From Candidatus Chryseobacterium colombiense (lineage in GTDB: Bacteria; Bacteroidota; Bacteroidia; Flavobacteriales; Weeksellaceae): a DNA stretch of 64,000 nt. Of the stretch, positions 9,203 to 17,081 are shown piece by piece. Each line of letters starts with the position of its first letter. Positions within the stretch are counted from its first letter, which is position 1. A program made the position numbers and the translations under genes. The stretch covers positions 3,602,001-3,666,000 of the forward strand of contig CP119310.1 of assembly GCA_029203185.1 (NCBI GenBank). Direction: 5' to 3'. The notes below the pieces were generated by a model. The model was not told where the DNA came from. It ran no database searches and was given only the letters and a program-made list of their open reading frames with translations.

Positions 9203-10407
9203 GATGGATTAAGAATTTCATTAAACAGATTGATCAAGTCTTCATTGGCTTCCTGTCCGCCATTTTTAGATTTAAAATAATCTCTGAACAACGTCTGGAT
9301 ATCCTGGTTGAGATTGATGTCACCAAGTTGATTTTCATCGGTATCCATATTTTTTATTTTGGGAATCAGATATACAATTCCGTTATGGGATTGATACAGT
9401 AATTTTCTTTCTTCGGCTTTTAAATAAGTTTCACTTTCTAACGTCAGTTCAACCAGAGCATTTTGATTTTCACTCAGCCATTCTATAGCGCTTTCTACGC
9501 TTTGAAAGGTTTTTCGGACTAATGGTTTTCCATTTTTTAATGTGACTTTTTCATAGGTAATCTGCTGTCCGGGTTCCGCGTTAATAATCGAAACATATTT
9601 CGTCTGTCCAGCTTCACTGAAACTATAACATAAAGGTGAGGAAGAATAAACAACAGGCTTTTCTTCTGTTCCTATATTTTTAAAACCATGAAGATGCCCC
9701 AAAGCAGTATATTGGATCTGATCCGGAATACTGTCCGAAAAAACAAGATCTGCATTTCCTATTTTGAGAGGTTTCTCTCCTTCGGGTTCATCGAGAAGCG
9801 GAGCTCCTTTTTTATTCATATACAAATGAGTCATCAAAAGATTGATTCCGTTGCCATCACAGAATTCATCGGCCGTTTCTTTCCAGTGTTTTTCCAGTAT
9901 ATTATTGAGTTCTGCTTCTTTATTTTCACCGAAATATTCTTTTAAACGAATTTCGTTTGCATAAGGGGTGTGAAGTAAACGGACAGGGGAAGAATGACCT
10001 TTTAACTGCAATTCTAAAAATCCCGCCGCTGATTTTGAAATTTTAAAATCTCCCAAGGCAAAAGGAGTAATTTTTGCTTTGGGATAACCGATCAGGATAA
10101 TACCGCATTCTCTTGCCAAAGGATCCGGAGCATCAATAAAGCTGGGAGAATCATGGTTTCCAGAAATGGCAATTACAGGACGTTTCCCGTTAAGAGAAAG
10201 TCTTTTTAAGGTTTTATAAAAAAGTTCAACAGCTTCAGTTGAAGGATTGAAATTATCGAACAAATCTCCGGCAATCAGGACCAGATCAACATTTTTTTCA
10301 TCGGCAATCTCGACAATTTCATTCATCACCGAAACCTGTTCTTCTATTCTGGAAAAACGATCCAGACGTTTCCCTAAATGCCAGTCGGCGGTGTGCAGGA
10401 TTTTCAT
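9199..10407 (-). CDS. sbcD: Exonuclease SbcCD nuclease subunit SbcD
   Basis: 402 residues, the Mre11-like metallophosphoesterase nuclease. Motifs in order are TADWHLGK (D8, H10) at the start, AGDLFDNFNP, SGNHDSPSF and MTHLYM, and GHLHG as the last metal-binding motif, followed by a C-terminal capping domain. The Mn-binding residues are intact. It overlaps sbcC by four bases downstream and the small basic gene at 10404-10556 by four bases upstream, so all three are probably co-translated. Confidence 0.96.
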   Translation of the reverse strand: MKILHTADWHLGKRLDRFSRIEEQVSVMNEIVEIADEKNVDLVLIAGDLFDNFNPSTEAVELFYKTLKRLSLNGKRPVIAISGNHDSPSFIDAPDPLARECGIILIGYPKAKITPFALGDFKISKSAAGFLELQLKGHSSPVRLLHTPYANEIRLKEYFGENKEAELNNILEKHWKETADEFCDGNGINLLMTHLYMNKKGAPLLDEPEGEKPLKIGNADLVFSDSIPDQIQYTALGHLHGFKNIGTEEKPVVYSSSPLCYSFSEAGQTKYVSIINAEPGQQITYEKVTLKNGKPLVRKTFQSVESAIEWLSENQNALVELTLESETYLKAEERKLLYQSHNGIVYLIPKIKNMDTDENQLGDINLNQDIQTLFRDYFKSKNGGQEANEDLINLFNEILNPS

Positions 10408-10556
10408 AATGTATTATCAGATTCTCTCGCTTTAAAATCTTCTCTGATTTGTTTCAGACGTGCTTTTCTTTCGGCTTCCGCATTCTGTATCTTCCGCTTT
10501 TTATTGTCGATTTTCTTTTTATGCAATTTTCTGTTGGCGTCTGTATTTCTACTCAT
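10404..10556 (-). CDS. Small basic protein, 50 aa, overlapping sbcD start
   Basis: An ATG-started frame of 50 residues (MSRNTDANRKLHKKK at the start, RESDNTL at the end) precedes sbcD. Its stop codon overlaps the sbcD start as ATGA. It is rich in Lys and Arg, has no hydrophobic segment, and would form one long charged helix. The tight coupling with sbcD, the ATG and the biased composition argue for a real gene. I do not recognise a family. It could help nucleic-acid binding, but that is only inference. Confidence 0.6.
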   Translation of the reverse strand: MSRNTDANRKLHKKKIDNKKRKIQNAEAERKARLKQIREDFKARESDNTL

Positions 10557-10671
10557 CTTAGCTGGTTTTAGGTGAACGGTAAAATGGAATATTTAACCTC
10601 AGCGATTTCATAGGGTAAATGTAAGAAACTAAAAAGGCAAAGTGAAATTTCCGATTGAAAATGTTATTCGC

Positions 10672-10679
10672 TATTTTTG
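10672..10679 (+). promoter_or_regulatory. -7 promoter element for the secreted protein gene at 10694
   Basis: TATTTTTG fits TAnnTTTG and ends 14 bases before the ATG at 10694. This placement supports that ATG rather than the upstream TTG at 10655, which would lie before the transcription start. Confidence 0.5.
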
Positions 10680-10693
10680 AAAAAACTAATTTT

Positions 10694-11494
10694 ATGAAAA
10701 ATATTCTATCTGTACTTTTTATTTTGTTTGCAGTTTTATTCAATGCTCAAAATCTGGAAAAAATTTCGAAGGAAATTAATGAAGAAGGGATTGCTTTGTA
10801 CCGAAGTGAAATGGCAAGCTGGTATGGGACAGATCTTTTTATTGCTAATTACGGAAAAAAAGAAAATATTGGCGGGTATTTTTCATATGTTGATGATGTT
10901 CCGAAGTGTATTTTTTTCTCAAAAGATCAAAAAGTGATTGGTACTATCTCATTTCCTACCAATTATGATCCCAAAAATGCCAATCTTGATTTAAAAGAAA
11001 GGGGTTTTACTCCGATAGAAGCTGAATATTTTACAATCAGACAGAATGCTTTAAAAAGAATTCAGAACGATACAATTTTTAAAGTCTATAAAAATACAAG
11101 CCTAAATATTGTTCCGCTTATTAAAAATAAAGTAAAAAAAGTATATGTACTTACAGGACCTTCTGTAAATAACGTTGTTGTATTTGGGAATGACTATCTG
11201 ATTACTTTTGATAATAAAGATCAGGTGAAGAATGTTGAAAAGCTCCATAATAGCTTGATTGTTCAAAACATTAATGATGAAAAAGTAGGGAAAACAATCA
11301 GTGGAGTACATACCCATATTTTAGAAAATTGGCTTGCGATGACTCCAACTGATATTTGTACACTAATGTTATATCATAAGTTTACAGATTGGGAAAGTTA
11401 TTTTACTACGTCTAAAAAATATACGAGTATTTGGAATGCGAATAATAATCTTGTGATTATGAAAACTGAAGATTTTGAAAAGATGAACAAATAA
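10694..11494 (+). CDS. Hypothetical secreted protein, 266 aa
   Basis: An upstream TTG extends the frame to 10655, but the ATG at 10694 gives a clean signal peptide (MKNILSVLFILFAVLFNAQ) with cleavage likely after N-A-Q, and the promoter element at 10672-10679 agrees with it. The mature protein has no cysteine-rich or repeated region and no motif I can name. Visible features are YVLTGPSVNNVVVFGNDYLITFD in the middle and SGVHTHI-LENWLAMTPTDICTLMLYH near the end. That second block recalls short Bacteroidota families of unknown role. It is monocistronic or reads into the VF530 gene 40 bases downstream. Confidence 0.65.
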   Translation: MKNILSVLFILFAVLFNAQNLEKISKEINEEGIALYRSEMASWYGTDLFIANYGKKENIGGYFSYVDDVPKCIFFSKDQKVIGTISFPTNYDPKNANLDLKERGFTPIEAEYFTIRQNALKRIQNDTIFKVYKNTSLNIVPLIKNKVKKVYVLTGPSVNNVVVFGNDYLITFDNKDQVKNVEKLHNSLIVQNINDEKVGKTISGVHTHILENWLAMTPTDICTLMLYHKFTDWESYFTTSKKYTSIWNANNNLVIMKTEDFEKMNK

Positions 11495-11534
11495 GTTGAG
11501 AGAAAAGGGAAATAATAATGTAAAATAACAATAG

Positions 11535-11780
11535 ATGGAACAACAATCAAAAGATCCGCTTCACGGAAAAAGACTGGATGCTATTCTTGAGGAACTGGTA
11601 GAGTATTATCAGGGATTTGAAAAACTGGGTGAGCAGATCAACATCAAATGCTTTACGGATAATCCAAGTATCAGTTCATCTTTGAAGTTTCTGAGAAAAA
11701 CACCCTGGGCAAGAACCAAAGTGGAGAGTTTGTATCTCTTCGTTTTAAGACAGAAAAAAAAGGAAGAAAAAAATAAGTAA
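11535..11780 (+). CDS. VF530 family DNA-binding protein
   Basis: 81 residues. The sequence KDPLHGKRLDAILEELVEYYQGFEKLG followed by INIKCFTDNPSISSSLKFLRKTPWAR matches the VF530 (DUF2132) family, small helical proteins described as DNA binding from a structural study of a Vibrio member. The C terminus is a Lys/Glu tail. Length is normal for the family. It lies 40 bases after the secreted protein gene and 120 before slyD; its cellular role is unknown. Confidence 0.85.
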   Translation: MEQQSKDPLHGKRLDAILEELVEYYQGFEKLGEQINIKCFTDNPSISSSLKFLRKTPWARTKVESLYLFVLRQKKKEEKNK

Positions 11781-11852
11781 GATTAGAGCTAGATAAGATT
11801 TTCTTAAGTTTTTTCAGAGTATTTTATCAGAATCAATCATTTCAAAAAAGAC

Positions 11853-11860
11853 TATATTTG
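11853..11860 (+). promoter_or_regulatory. -7 promoter element for the SlyD-like gene
   Basis: TATATTTG, a full match to TAnnTTTG, lies 41 bases before the ATG at 11902. Confidence 0.55.
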
Positions 11861-11901
11861 TCAAAATTAATCGTGAGCAGATCACGAAAAAAAGAAAAAA
11901 T

Positions 11902-12402
11902 ATGACAATTGAAAACAATCATGTTGTAGCGGTAAGCTACATTCTTCACACCATCGAAGAAGATGGAAGTAAGATTTTAGTAGAGGAAACAACAGCAGAA
12001 AATCCACTTACATTTTTATATGGTGTAGGAATGATGATTCCGAAGTTCGAACAGAATATTCTTGGTTTGAAAGCAGGTGATAAAGCTGCATTTGTGATTC
12101 AGCCGGAAGAAGCATATGGTGAAAGACATCCTGACTCTATTGCGCAGCTTCCTCTTGAGATGTTCAACGAAGCAGGAGTTCCGCCGGTAGGAGCTATTTT
12201 GCCTTTATCAGACAATCAGGGGAATAATTTCCAGGCTATTGTTGTAGAGGTAACTCCGGAAGCTGTAGTAGCAGATCTTAATCATCCTATGGCAGGGAAG
12301 ACTTTGGATTTCCAGGTGGAGATTTTAAATACACGTCCTGCAACAGAAGAAGAGTTGTCACACGGTCATGCTCATGGAATTGACGGAAACGAAGCTCACT
12401 AA
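11902..12402 (+). CDS. slyD: FKBP-type peptidyl-prolyl cis-trans isomerase, SlyD-like
   Basis: 166 residues. The FKBP part is split by an inserted flap domain as in SlyD. FKBP half one contains NPLTFLYGVGMMIPKFEQNILGLKAGD, the IF domain follows (EEAYGERHPDSIAQLPLEMF to VVADLNHPMAGKTLDFQVEIL), and LNHPMAGKTL is the family signature. The C terminus ends in a short His-containing tail (HGHAHGID-GNEAH), a reduced version of the metal-binding tail of enterobacterial SlyD. It is cytoplasmic, combining prolyl isomerase and chaperone activity. A promoter element lies upstream at 11853 and a terminator follows at 12423-12450. Confidence 0.92.
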   Translation: MTIENNHVVAVSYILHTIEEDGSKILVEETTAENPLTFLYGVGMMIPKFEQNILGLKAGDKAAFVIQPEEAYGERHPDSIAQLPLEMFNEAGVPPVGAILPLSDNQGNNFQAIVVEVTPEAVVADLNHPMAGKTLDFQVEILNTRPATEEELSHGHAHGIDGNEAH

Positions 12403-12422
12403 GAGGCTCTTTTTTATAATAT

Positions 12423-12450
12423 AATGTCCGGCTTTTTTCAGTCGGACATT
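12423..12450 (+). terminator. Intrinsic terminator after slyD
   Basis: AATGTCCG and CGGACATT form a stem that can be extended by a C-G and a G-U pair around a T-rich loop, followed by TTTTA. Confidence 0.75.
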
Positions 12451-12487
12451 TTTATTGATATTTCTGATCTTCTTTTTGTCGTGTAAC

Positions 12488-12549
12488 TGTCATTCGTGAA
12501 TGTAATGAAGAATCTTTAATAATAGATTTCTCCTTTCGTCGAAATGACA
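12488..12549. repeat. REP-like imperfect hairpin, copy 1
   Basis: TGTCATTCG starts the left arm, and the right arm ends CGTCGAAATGACA. Read on the other strand the right arm is TGTCATTTCGACGAAAGGAG followed by AAATCT, which matches the arms of the element at 40871-40931. The left arm is degenerate. It sits in the gap between the slyD terminator and ychJ, with no coding capacity. Confidence 0.6.
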
Positions 12550-12591
12550 CATCTCTAAAAATATGATTGAAAACGAATTGGCAATTTTATT

Positions 12592-12969
12592 TTAATCTAA
12601 AAACTCACCGGTCACATAATACCATCGGTTCTGTATCATTTTGAACTGCGACAATTCATGATGAACCTGCTGTTTTCCGTCTTCGTCGGTATAAAAGGCT
12701 TTAAATTCAACTTTATTCATCGAAGGTTTGCTTACGATTTCCAGTTTTGTCCATTCATTGATTTCTCCCCATTCCTGCAAATCTTTCGTGTTATGAAATT
12801 GCCTTTTGCTGGGAGAAGTTGTTTCTATTAAATATTTTCCATTCGGAATCGCAAATGCAGAAAACCTTGAACGCATTAATGCTTCTGCGGTAGGAGCATG
12901 TTTTTCTCCGGTATGATAAGGTTTACAGCAGTCTTCGTAAGATTTTCCTGAACAGCAGGGACAATTCAT
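12592..12969 (-). CDS. YchJ family protein (UPF0225) with SEC-C-type zinc motif
   Basis: 125 residues. The N terminus has CPCCSGKSYEDCC, a SEC-C-like zinc-binding cysteine cluster, then PYHTGEKHAPTAEALMRSRFSAFAIP, the conserved YchJ core. The remaining NTF2-like domain ends HHELSQFKMIQNRWYYVTG. Function is unknown; SEC-C motifs in other proteins contact ribosomes or SecB. A TAAATTTG promoter element precedes it at 12989-12996. Length agrees with short YchJ proteins that have one zinc motif instead of two. Confidence 0.88.
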   Translation of the reverse strand: MNCPCCSGKSYEDCCKPYHTGEKHAPTAEALMRSRFSAFAIPNGKYLIETTSPSKRQFHNTKDLQEWGEINEWTKLEIVSKPSMNKVEFKAFYTDEDGKQQVHHELSQFKMIQNRWYYVTGEFLD

Positions 12970-12988
12970 TTTTTCTGGATTTAAAGCA

Positions 12989-12996
12989 CAAATTTA
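12989..12996 (-). promoter_or_regulatory. -7 promoter element for ychJ-like gene
   Basis: Minus-strand TAAATTTG, 20 bases before the start codon at 12969, fits TAnnTTTG. Confidence 0.5.
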
Positions 12997-13028
12997 CGCG
13001 AATATTTTTTCAGAAGTTTTGATTTTTA

Positions 13029-13126
13029 TTTTCTCCCATGGATTTTGAAGATCGTACAGATGCTTGTGTTTAAATTTTATATGGTGTTTTTAAATTTGCG
13101 TAATTAGCGAGATCCGCGAGACAATA
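13029..13126. repeat. Intergenic palindromic element, degenerate copy
   Basis: This 98-base block starts TTTTCTCCCATGGAT and resembles the copy at 13169-13261 over its whole length (GATCGTACAGATG, GCGTAATTAGCGAGATCCGCGAG). Its right terminal arm has drifted, so the terminal inverted repeat is no longer intact. The unit plus its trailing spacer repeats with a 140-base period. Together the two copies fill the 376-base gap between the ychJ-like gene and the M3 peptidase gene; no gene is visible there. Confidence 0.75.
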
Positions 13127-13168
13127 GATATTGTCATATCATTTATGAAAAATAAGTTCCGTTTTTTA

Positions 13169-13261
13169 TTTTCTCCCACAGATTTTACAGATCGCACAGA
13201 TGTTTGTGTAAAATTATGATGCTATCAAATCTGTGTAATTAGTGAGATCTGTGGGAGAAAA
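13169..13261. repeat. Intergenic palindromic element with 15-bp terminal inverted repeats
   Basis: The 93-base element begins TTTTCTCCCACAGAT and ends with its exact reverse complement ATCTGTGGGAGAAAA. Inside, CACAGATG and AATCTGTG form a second pair of inverted repeats. It has no coding capacity. The form is that of a small non-autonomous (MITE-like) or REP-like element; no matching transposase lies in the window. Confidence 0.8.
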
Positions 13262-13345
13262 GATATATCATGTCATTTGTGAAAAATGATTATGTCATTA
13301 ATGTTTCAATAAAAAAAGCATCCAAAACTGAATGCTTTTAAAAAT

Positions 13346-15484
13346 TTATTTAATAAAACCTCTGTTTCTCAATAAAGGTTTAATATCAGGATCGTGTCCT
13401 GTAAAATCTCTGAATGCCTGGTTCAGATCAACAGAATTTCCTACAGAAAGAATATATTTTCTGAAACGGTCTCCGTTTTCTCTGGTCAGTCCGCCATTCT
13501 TTGAAATCCATTCCCAAGCGTCATTATCCAATGTTTCTGACCATAAGTAAGCATAATATCCTGCTGAATAGCCTCCTCCCCAAATATGTGCAAAATAAGG
13601 CGTATGATATCTTGGAGGAACTGTTGCTAAAGTGAATCCGTGTTTTGCCAGTGATTGTTTTTCGAAGTCCAAAACAGGAATAAGTTCGCTTTCATTGGTT
13701 ACCGTATGCCAATCCATATCCAATTCAGCGGCAGAAACCAATTCAGTGGTCATGTACCCTTGATTAAAGGTAGCTGCTTTTTTAATTTTATCAACTAGAG
13801 CCTGTGGAATGGGTTGTTTCGTTTGGTAATGAAGGGCGTAGTTTTTCAGAACTACCGGATCTAAAGCCCAGTGTTCGTTAATTTGCGAAGGGAATTCTAC
13901 AAAATCTCTAGGTACATTCGTTCCTGAAAGAGAAGGGTATTTCTGGCTTGCAAACATCCCGTGAATAGAGTGACCAAACTCGTGGAAAATTGTGGTTACA
14001 TCATCATAGCTGATTAATGAAGGTTTTCCCGGAGCAGGTTTCTGATAATTGTAGCAGTTGACAATGACTGGTTTTGTTCCTAAAAGATAAGACTGCTCAA
14101 CAAAATTGCTCATCCATGCACCTCCGTTTTTAGAATCTCTTGTGTAGAAATCCAGGTAATAAATGGCGATAGACTTACCGTCGTGGTCGAAGACTTCGTA
14201 CGTCACAACATCAGGATGATATACCGGAAGGTCCGTTCTTTTTTTGAAGGTTAATCCATAAAATTTTTCAGCCGCGAAGAAAACTCCTTTTTCCAACACG
14301 GTTGTAATTTCAAAATAAGGTTTTATTTCACTTTCATCAAGATCAAATTTTGCCTTTCTAACCTGTTCCGCGTAAAAATTCCAGTCCCAAGGTTCAAGTT
14401 TGAAACCTCCTTTCTGCTGATCAATCAGATCCTGAATATCTTTAGCTTCACGTCTTGCCGTTTCTACAGCAGGTGTTGCAATCTGGTTCATTAATTTGGT
14501 GGCAGCTTCGGGAGTTTTAGCCATCTGATCCTGTAATTTCCACTCTGCGAAACTTTTTTTACCTAACACCTGAGCTTTTTTAAGTCTCAGATTAGCCAAT
14601 TTTTCAATGGTTTCTCTGGTATCGTTTGCGTCTCCTTTTTCAGCTCTCAGCCAGGATGCTTTGAATAATTTTTCTCTTGTTGCTCTGTTTTTCAGATTTT
14701 GCAGAAGAGGTTGTTGTGTAGTATTTTGTAAAGCTAATAAATATTGACCAGGCTTTCCTGCATTTTTAGCATCACTTGCAGCGGCAGCAATTTCATCAGC
14801 AGAAAGTCCGTCCAGTTCTTTTGCATCGGTAAAGAAAACTCCACCCTGCTTTCTCGCTTCCAATAACTTGTTTGAGTATTGGGTAGAAAGGGATGCTAAT
14901 TCCTGATTGATCTGCTTTAATTTCTCTTTATCAGCAGAAGAAAGGTTTGCGCCCGCAATTTCGAAGTTTTGTTTATAATATTGTAATAGTCTTTTGCTTT
15001 CAGCATCTAACCCGTTTTCAGAAATCGCTTTGATTCTCTTATAAAGATTCTCATTCAGATACATTTTATCGGAGTGAGCCGCAAAAATCGGAGCATATTC
15101 TTCATCTAAAGCCTGTAAAGTAGGATTGGTATTCGCACTTGTAAGGTTTGAGAATACAATCATGGCTCTTTTTAAAATTTCACCGCTTTTTTCCAAAGCA
15201 ACGATGGTGTTTTCAAAAGTAGGAGCATCAGGATTATCGGCGATACCTAAGATCTGAGAATCATGTTGCTTGAGTCCGAAATCAAAAGCAGGTTTAAAAT
15301 GTTCATTTTTAATTTTATCAAACTCGGGAGCTTCATACTGAAGCTTGCTTTTCTTTATAAAAGGGTTTGATGCGAGTGAGGCAGGAATAAAAAGTTCCTT
15401 TTGAGTATCGGCTTTTTTCATTGTAGTACAAGAGTAGTTAAATGCTAATGCAGAAATTAATAATACCGATGTAATATTTTTCAT
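13346..15484 (-). CDS. M3 family metallopeptidase lipoprotein (peptidyl-dipeptidase Dcp-like)
   Basis: 712 residues. The N terminus is a lipoprotein signal (LLISALAFNYSC, Cys about residue 19), followed by the long helical thimet-oligopeptidase fold. The zinc motif HEFGH is at 501-505, followed by a downstream Glu in the segment FVEFPSQINEHW. Length is as expected for Dcp/oligopeptidase A. It cleaves short peptides, here probably in the periplasm because of the lipid anchor. The end, close to HDPDIKPLLRNRGF, is the normal family C terminus. It diverges from the GIN-domain lipoprotein gene with 60 bases between start codons. Confidence 0.94.
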   Translation of the reverse strand: MKNITSVLLISALAFNYSCTTMKKADTQKELFIPASLASNPFIKKSKLQYEAPEFDKIKNEHFKPAFDFGLKQHDSQILGIADNPDAPTFENTIVALEKSGEILKRAMIVFSNLTSANTNPTLQALDEEYAPIFAAHSDKMYLNENLYKRIKAISENGLDAESKRLLQYYKQNFEIAGANLSSADKEKLKQINQELASLSTQYSNKLLEARKQGGVFFTDAKELDGLSADEIAAAASDAKNAGKPGQYLLALQNTTQQPLLQNLKNRATREKLFKASWLRAEKGDANDTRETIEKLANLRLKKAQVLGKKSFAEWKLQDQMAKTPEAATKLMNQIATPAVETARREAKDIQDLIDQQKGGFKLEPWDWNFYAEQVRKAKFDLDESEIKPYFEITTVLEKGVFFAAEKFYGLTFKKRTDLPVYHPDVVTYEVFDHDGKSIAIYYLDFYTRDSKNGGAWMSNFVEQSYLLGTKPVIVNCYNYQKPAPGKPSLISYDDVTTIFHEFGHSIHGMFASQKYPSLSGTNVPRDFVEFPSQINEHWALDPVVLKNYALHYQTKQPIPQALVDKIKKAATFNQGYMTTELVSAAELDMDWHTVTNESELIPVLDFEKQSLAKHGFTLATVPPRYHTPYFAHIWGGGYSAGYYAYLWSETLDNDAWEWISKNGGLTRENGDRFRKYILSVGNSVDLNQAFRDFTGHDPDIKPLLRNRGFIK

Positions 15485-15544
15485 AAATTAGTTGTTATTA
15501 AAAGTATAAAGATATTAAAACTAAAATTTATAAAAGAACCAAAC

Positions 15545-16363
15545 ATGAGATCACAAACTATTTTTATTTTTTCTGCCTTCCTATTATTAGCCTCGTGCGA
15601 TAAGCAAGAACGAAGAAATGGTGAAAGAGAAAAAAGCAACTGGGTTGAAAAAGTGGTTACCACCGACAACGGACCCATGAAGCAAAGGGAGGTCACCGGA
15701 GATTTTGATGAAATTGAAGTTTCCCAGGCGATTGATGCTGAAATTATAAAAGCTGATGTTGAAAAAGTAGTCATTTATGCCCCTCAGAATATTATTGATG
15801 AGGTATTGGTAGATAACGACGGCGGAAATCTTCATATTCATTATAAAAAAGGAATAAGGGTAATGAATACCCATAACGTTTCCGCTAAAATTTATACCAA
15901 AGATTTTTCAAAGCTTAATGCGAATTCTGCGGCAAATATTACTGTTAAGGACAAATTTGTTCAGGAGAAAACACATATTGAAGTGTCCAGTGCAGCAAGT
16001 ATTTCCGGAGATCTTGAAGCGAATGATTTCGATATTTCCGTAGACAGCAGCAGTAATTTTAAAGGAAAAATATGGGCTGTAGATTTAGGAATAGAGGCTT
16101 CCTCAGGAGCAAGTATAGATATTTCCGGGAAAGCCAAAAAAGCTGAGGTTACCTCTTCTTCAGGAAGCAGCGTTTCAGCAAAAGAGCTTGTAGCAGATCA
16201 TGTAAGTGCAGAAGCTTCAAGTGGGGCAAATATACAAATCAGTGCTTCTTCATCCATTAAAGCAGATGCTTCTTCAGGAGGGAGTGTGAATGTATATAAA
16301 AGAGGAAATGTAACTTCTGTAACGAAAGAAGAGAGTAGTGGCGGAAGTGTATCGATTGAGTAA
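15545..16363 (+). CDS. GIN domain (DUF2807) lipoprotein
   Basis: 272 residues with a lipoprotein signal ending LLLASC (Cys19). The mature part is a right-handed beta-helix-like head GIN domain: GDFDEIEVSQAIDAEI starts it and repeated strands with S-S-G-A-S, S-S-G-S-S, S-S-G-A-N and S-S-G-G-S turns fill residues 170-272. Such proteins are common in Bacteroidota and are thought to bind envelope or surface components, but no biochemical role is established. A symmetrical terminator follows at 16383-16421. Confidence 0.88.
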   Translation: MRSQTIFIFSAFLLLASCDKQERRNGEREKSNWVEKVVTTDNGPMKQREVTGDFDEIEVSQAIDAEIIKADVEKVVIYAPQNIIDEVLVDNDGGNLHIHYKKGIRVMNTHNVSAKIYTKDFSKLNANSAANITVKDKFVQEKTHIEVSSAASISGDLEANDFDISVDSSSNFKGKIWAVDLGIEASSGASIDISGKAKKAEVTSSSGSSVSAKELVADHVSAEASSGANIQISASSSIKADASSGGSVNVYKRGNVTSVTKEESSGGSVSIE

Positions 16364-16382
16364 GAATTATTATTGATTATAT

Positions 16383-16421
16383 AAAACAATCCTCCGTTGA
16401 ATTGCAGCGGAGGATTGTTTT
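16383..16421. terminator. Bidirectional terminator
   Basis: AAAACAATCCTCCG pairs perfectly with CGGAGGATTGTTTT (14-bp stem, 11-base loop). A-tract on one side and T-tract on the other suit both convergent genes, the GIN lipoprotein gene and 16432-16980. Confidence 0.88.
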
Positions 16422-16431
16422 ATAATGTAAT

Positions 16432-16980
16432 CTATAGATTCTCTGTTTTAGGTGTTTTAAATAATAAAACCAAAGCCCAGATTTGTAAAATCATTTGTAT
16501 AATATTGATAATTCCGACAATGGGATCATTGACTAAATTGGCAATTATAAAAATAATACTGAAAAGCCCAAGAGATAACAGAATTAAAAGTACAAATTTT
16601 ATCCACTCGGTTCCTTTACTTACTAAATATCCAATTCCAAATATAATAGCTAGAGAAAATAGAGCAATACATATTTTTATTCCACTATCCAGTGTTTCAT
16701 ATTTCCAAATTAAATTTCCGATTTCCAAAGCTCCGGAAAGGTAAATAAGTTCTGCCGTTTTTTTATAATTGGAGTGAATAACCGTATTTTTTCTTTCCGT
16801 TTTAAGAGTTAATAATTCCTGATTTCTTTCAATTTCTTCGGAAGTAAATTCATAGGCTCTTGATTTTAATATTTCAAAAGCCTGTATTTTTGCTTCGTCT
16901 ACAAATTTACTTTCGGGTAAAAGGTATTGCGCTAATTCTTGATTTGATTTTTTCTCTAAAACACTTTTATTTACGCTCAT
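16432..16980 (-). CDS. Hypothetical membrane protein, 182 aa
   Basis: The first 75 residues are soluble and charged (NQELAQYLLPESKFVDEAKIQ and FTSEEIERNQ), followed by about four hydrophobic segments between 77 and 177. I do not recognise a named family, although small Bacteroidota proteins with an amphipathic N-terminal domain and four helices are common. A TACATTTG promoter element at 17004-17011 precedes it and it ends at the shared terminator. Function unknown. Confidence 0.6.
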   Translation of the reverse strand: MSVNKSVLEKKSNQELAQYLLPESKFVDEAKIQAFEILKSRAYEFTSEEIERNQELLTLKTERKNTVIHSNYKKTAELIYLSGALEIGNLIWKYETLDSGIKICIALFSLAIIFGIGYLVSKGTEWIKFVLLILLSLGLFSIIFIIANLVNDPIVGIINIIQMILQIWALVLLFKTPKTENL

Positions 16981-17003
16981 TTTTGAAAATAATAACTATT
17001 TTT

Positions 17004-17011
17004 CAAATGTA
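17004..17011 (-). promoter_or_regulatory. -7 promoter element for the membrane protein gene
   Basis: Minus-strand TACATTTG, 24 bases before the ATG at 16980. Confidence 0.5.
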
Positions 17012-17081
17012 TGGACTTTTTAATAATTGATTTCTGATTTGGTGTTAGACCATTTAAAAAAACGTATAATAAAAAGAAAGT

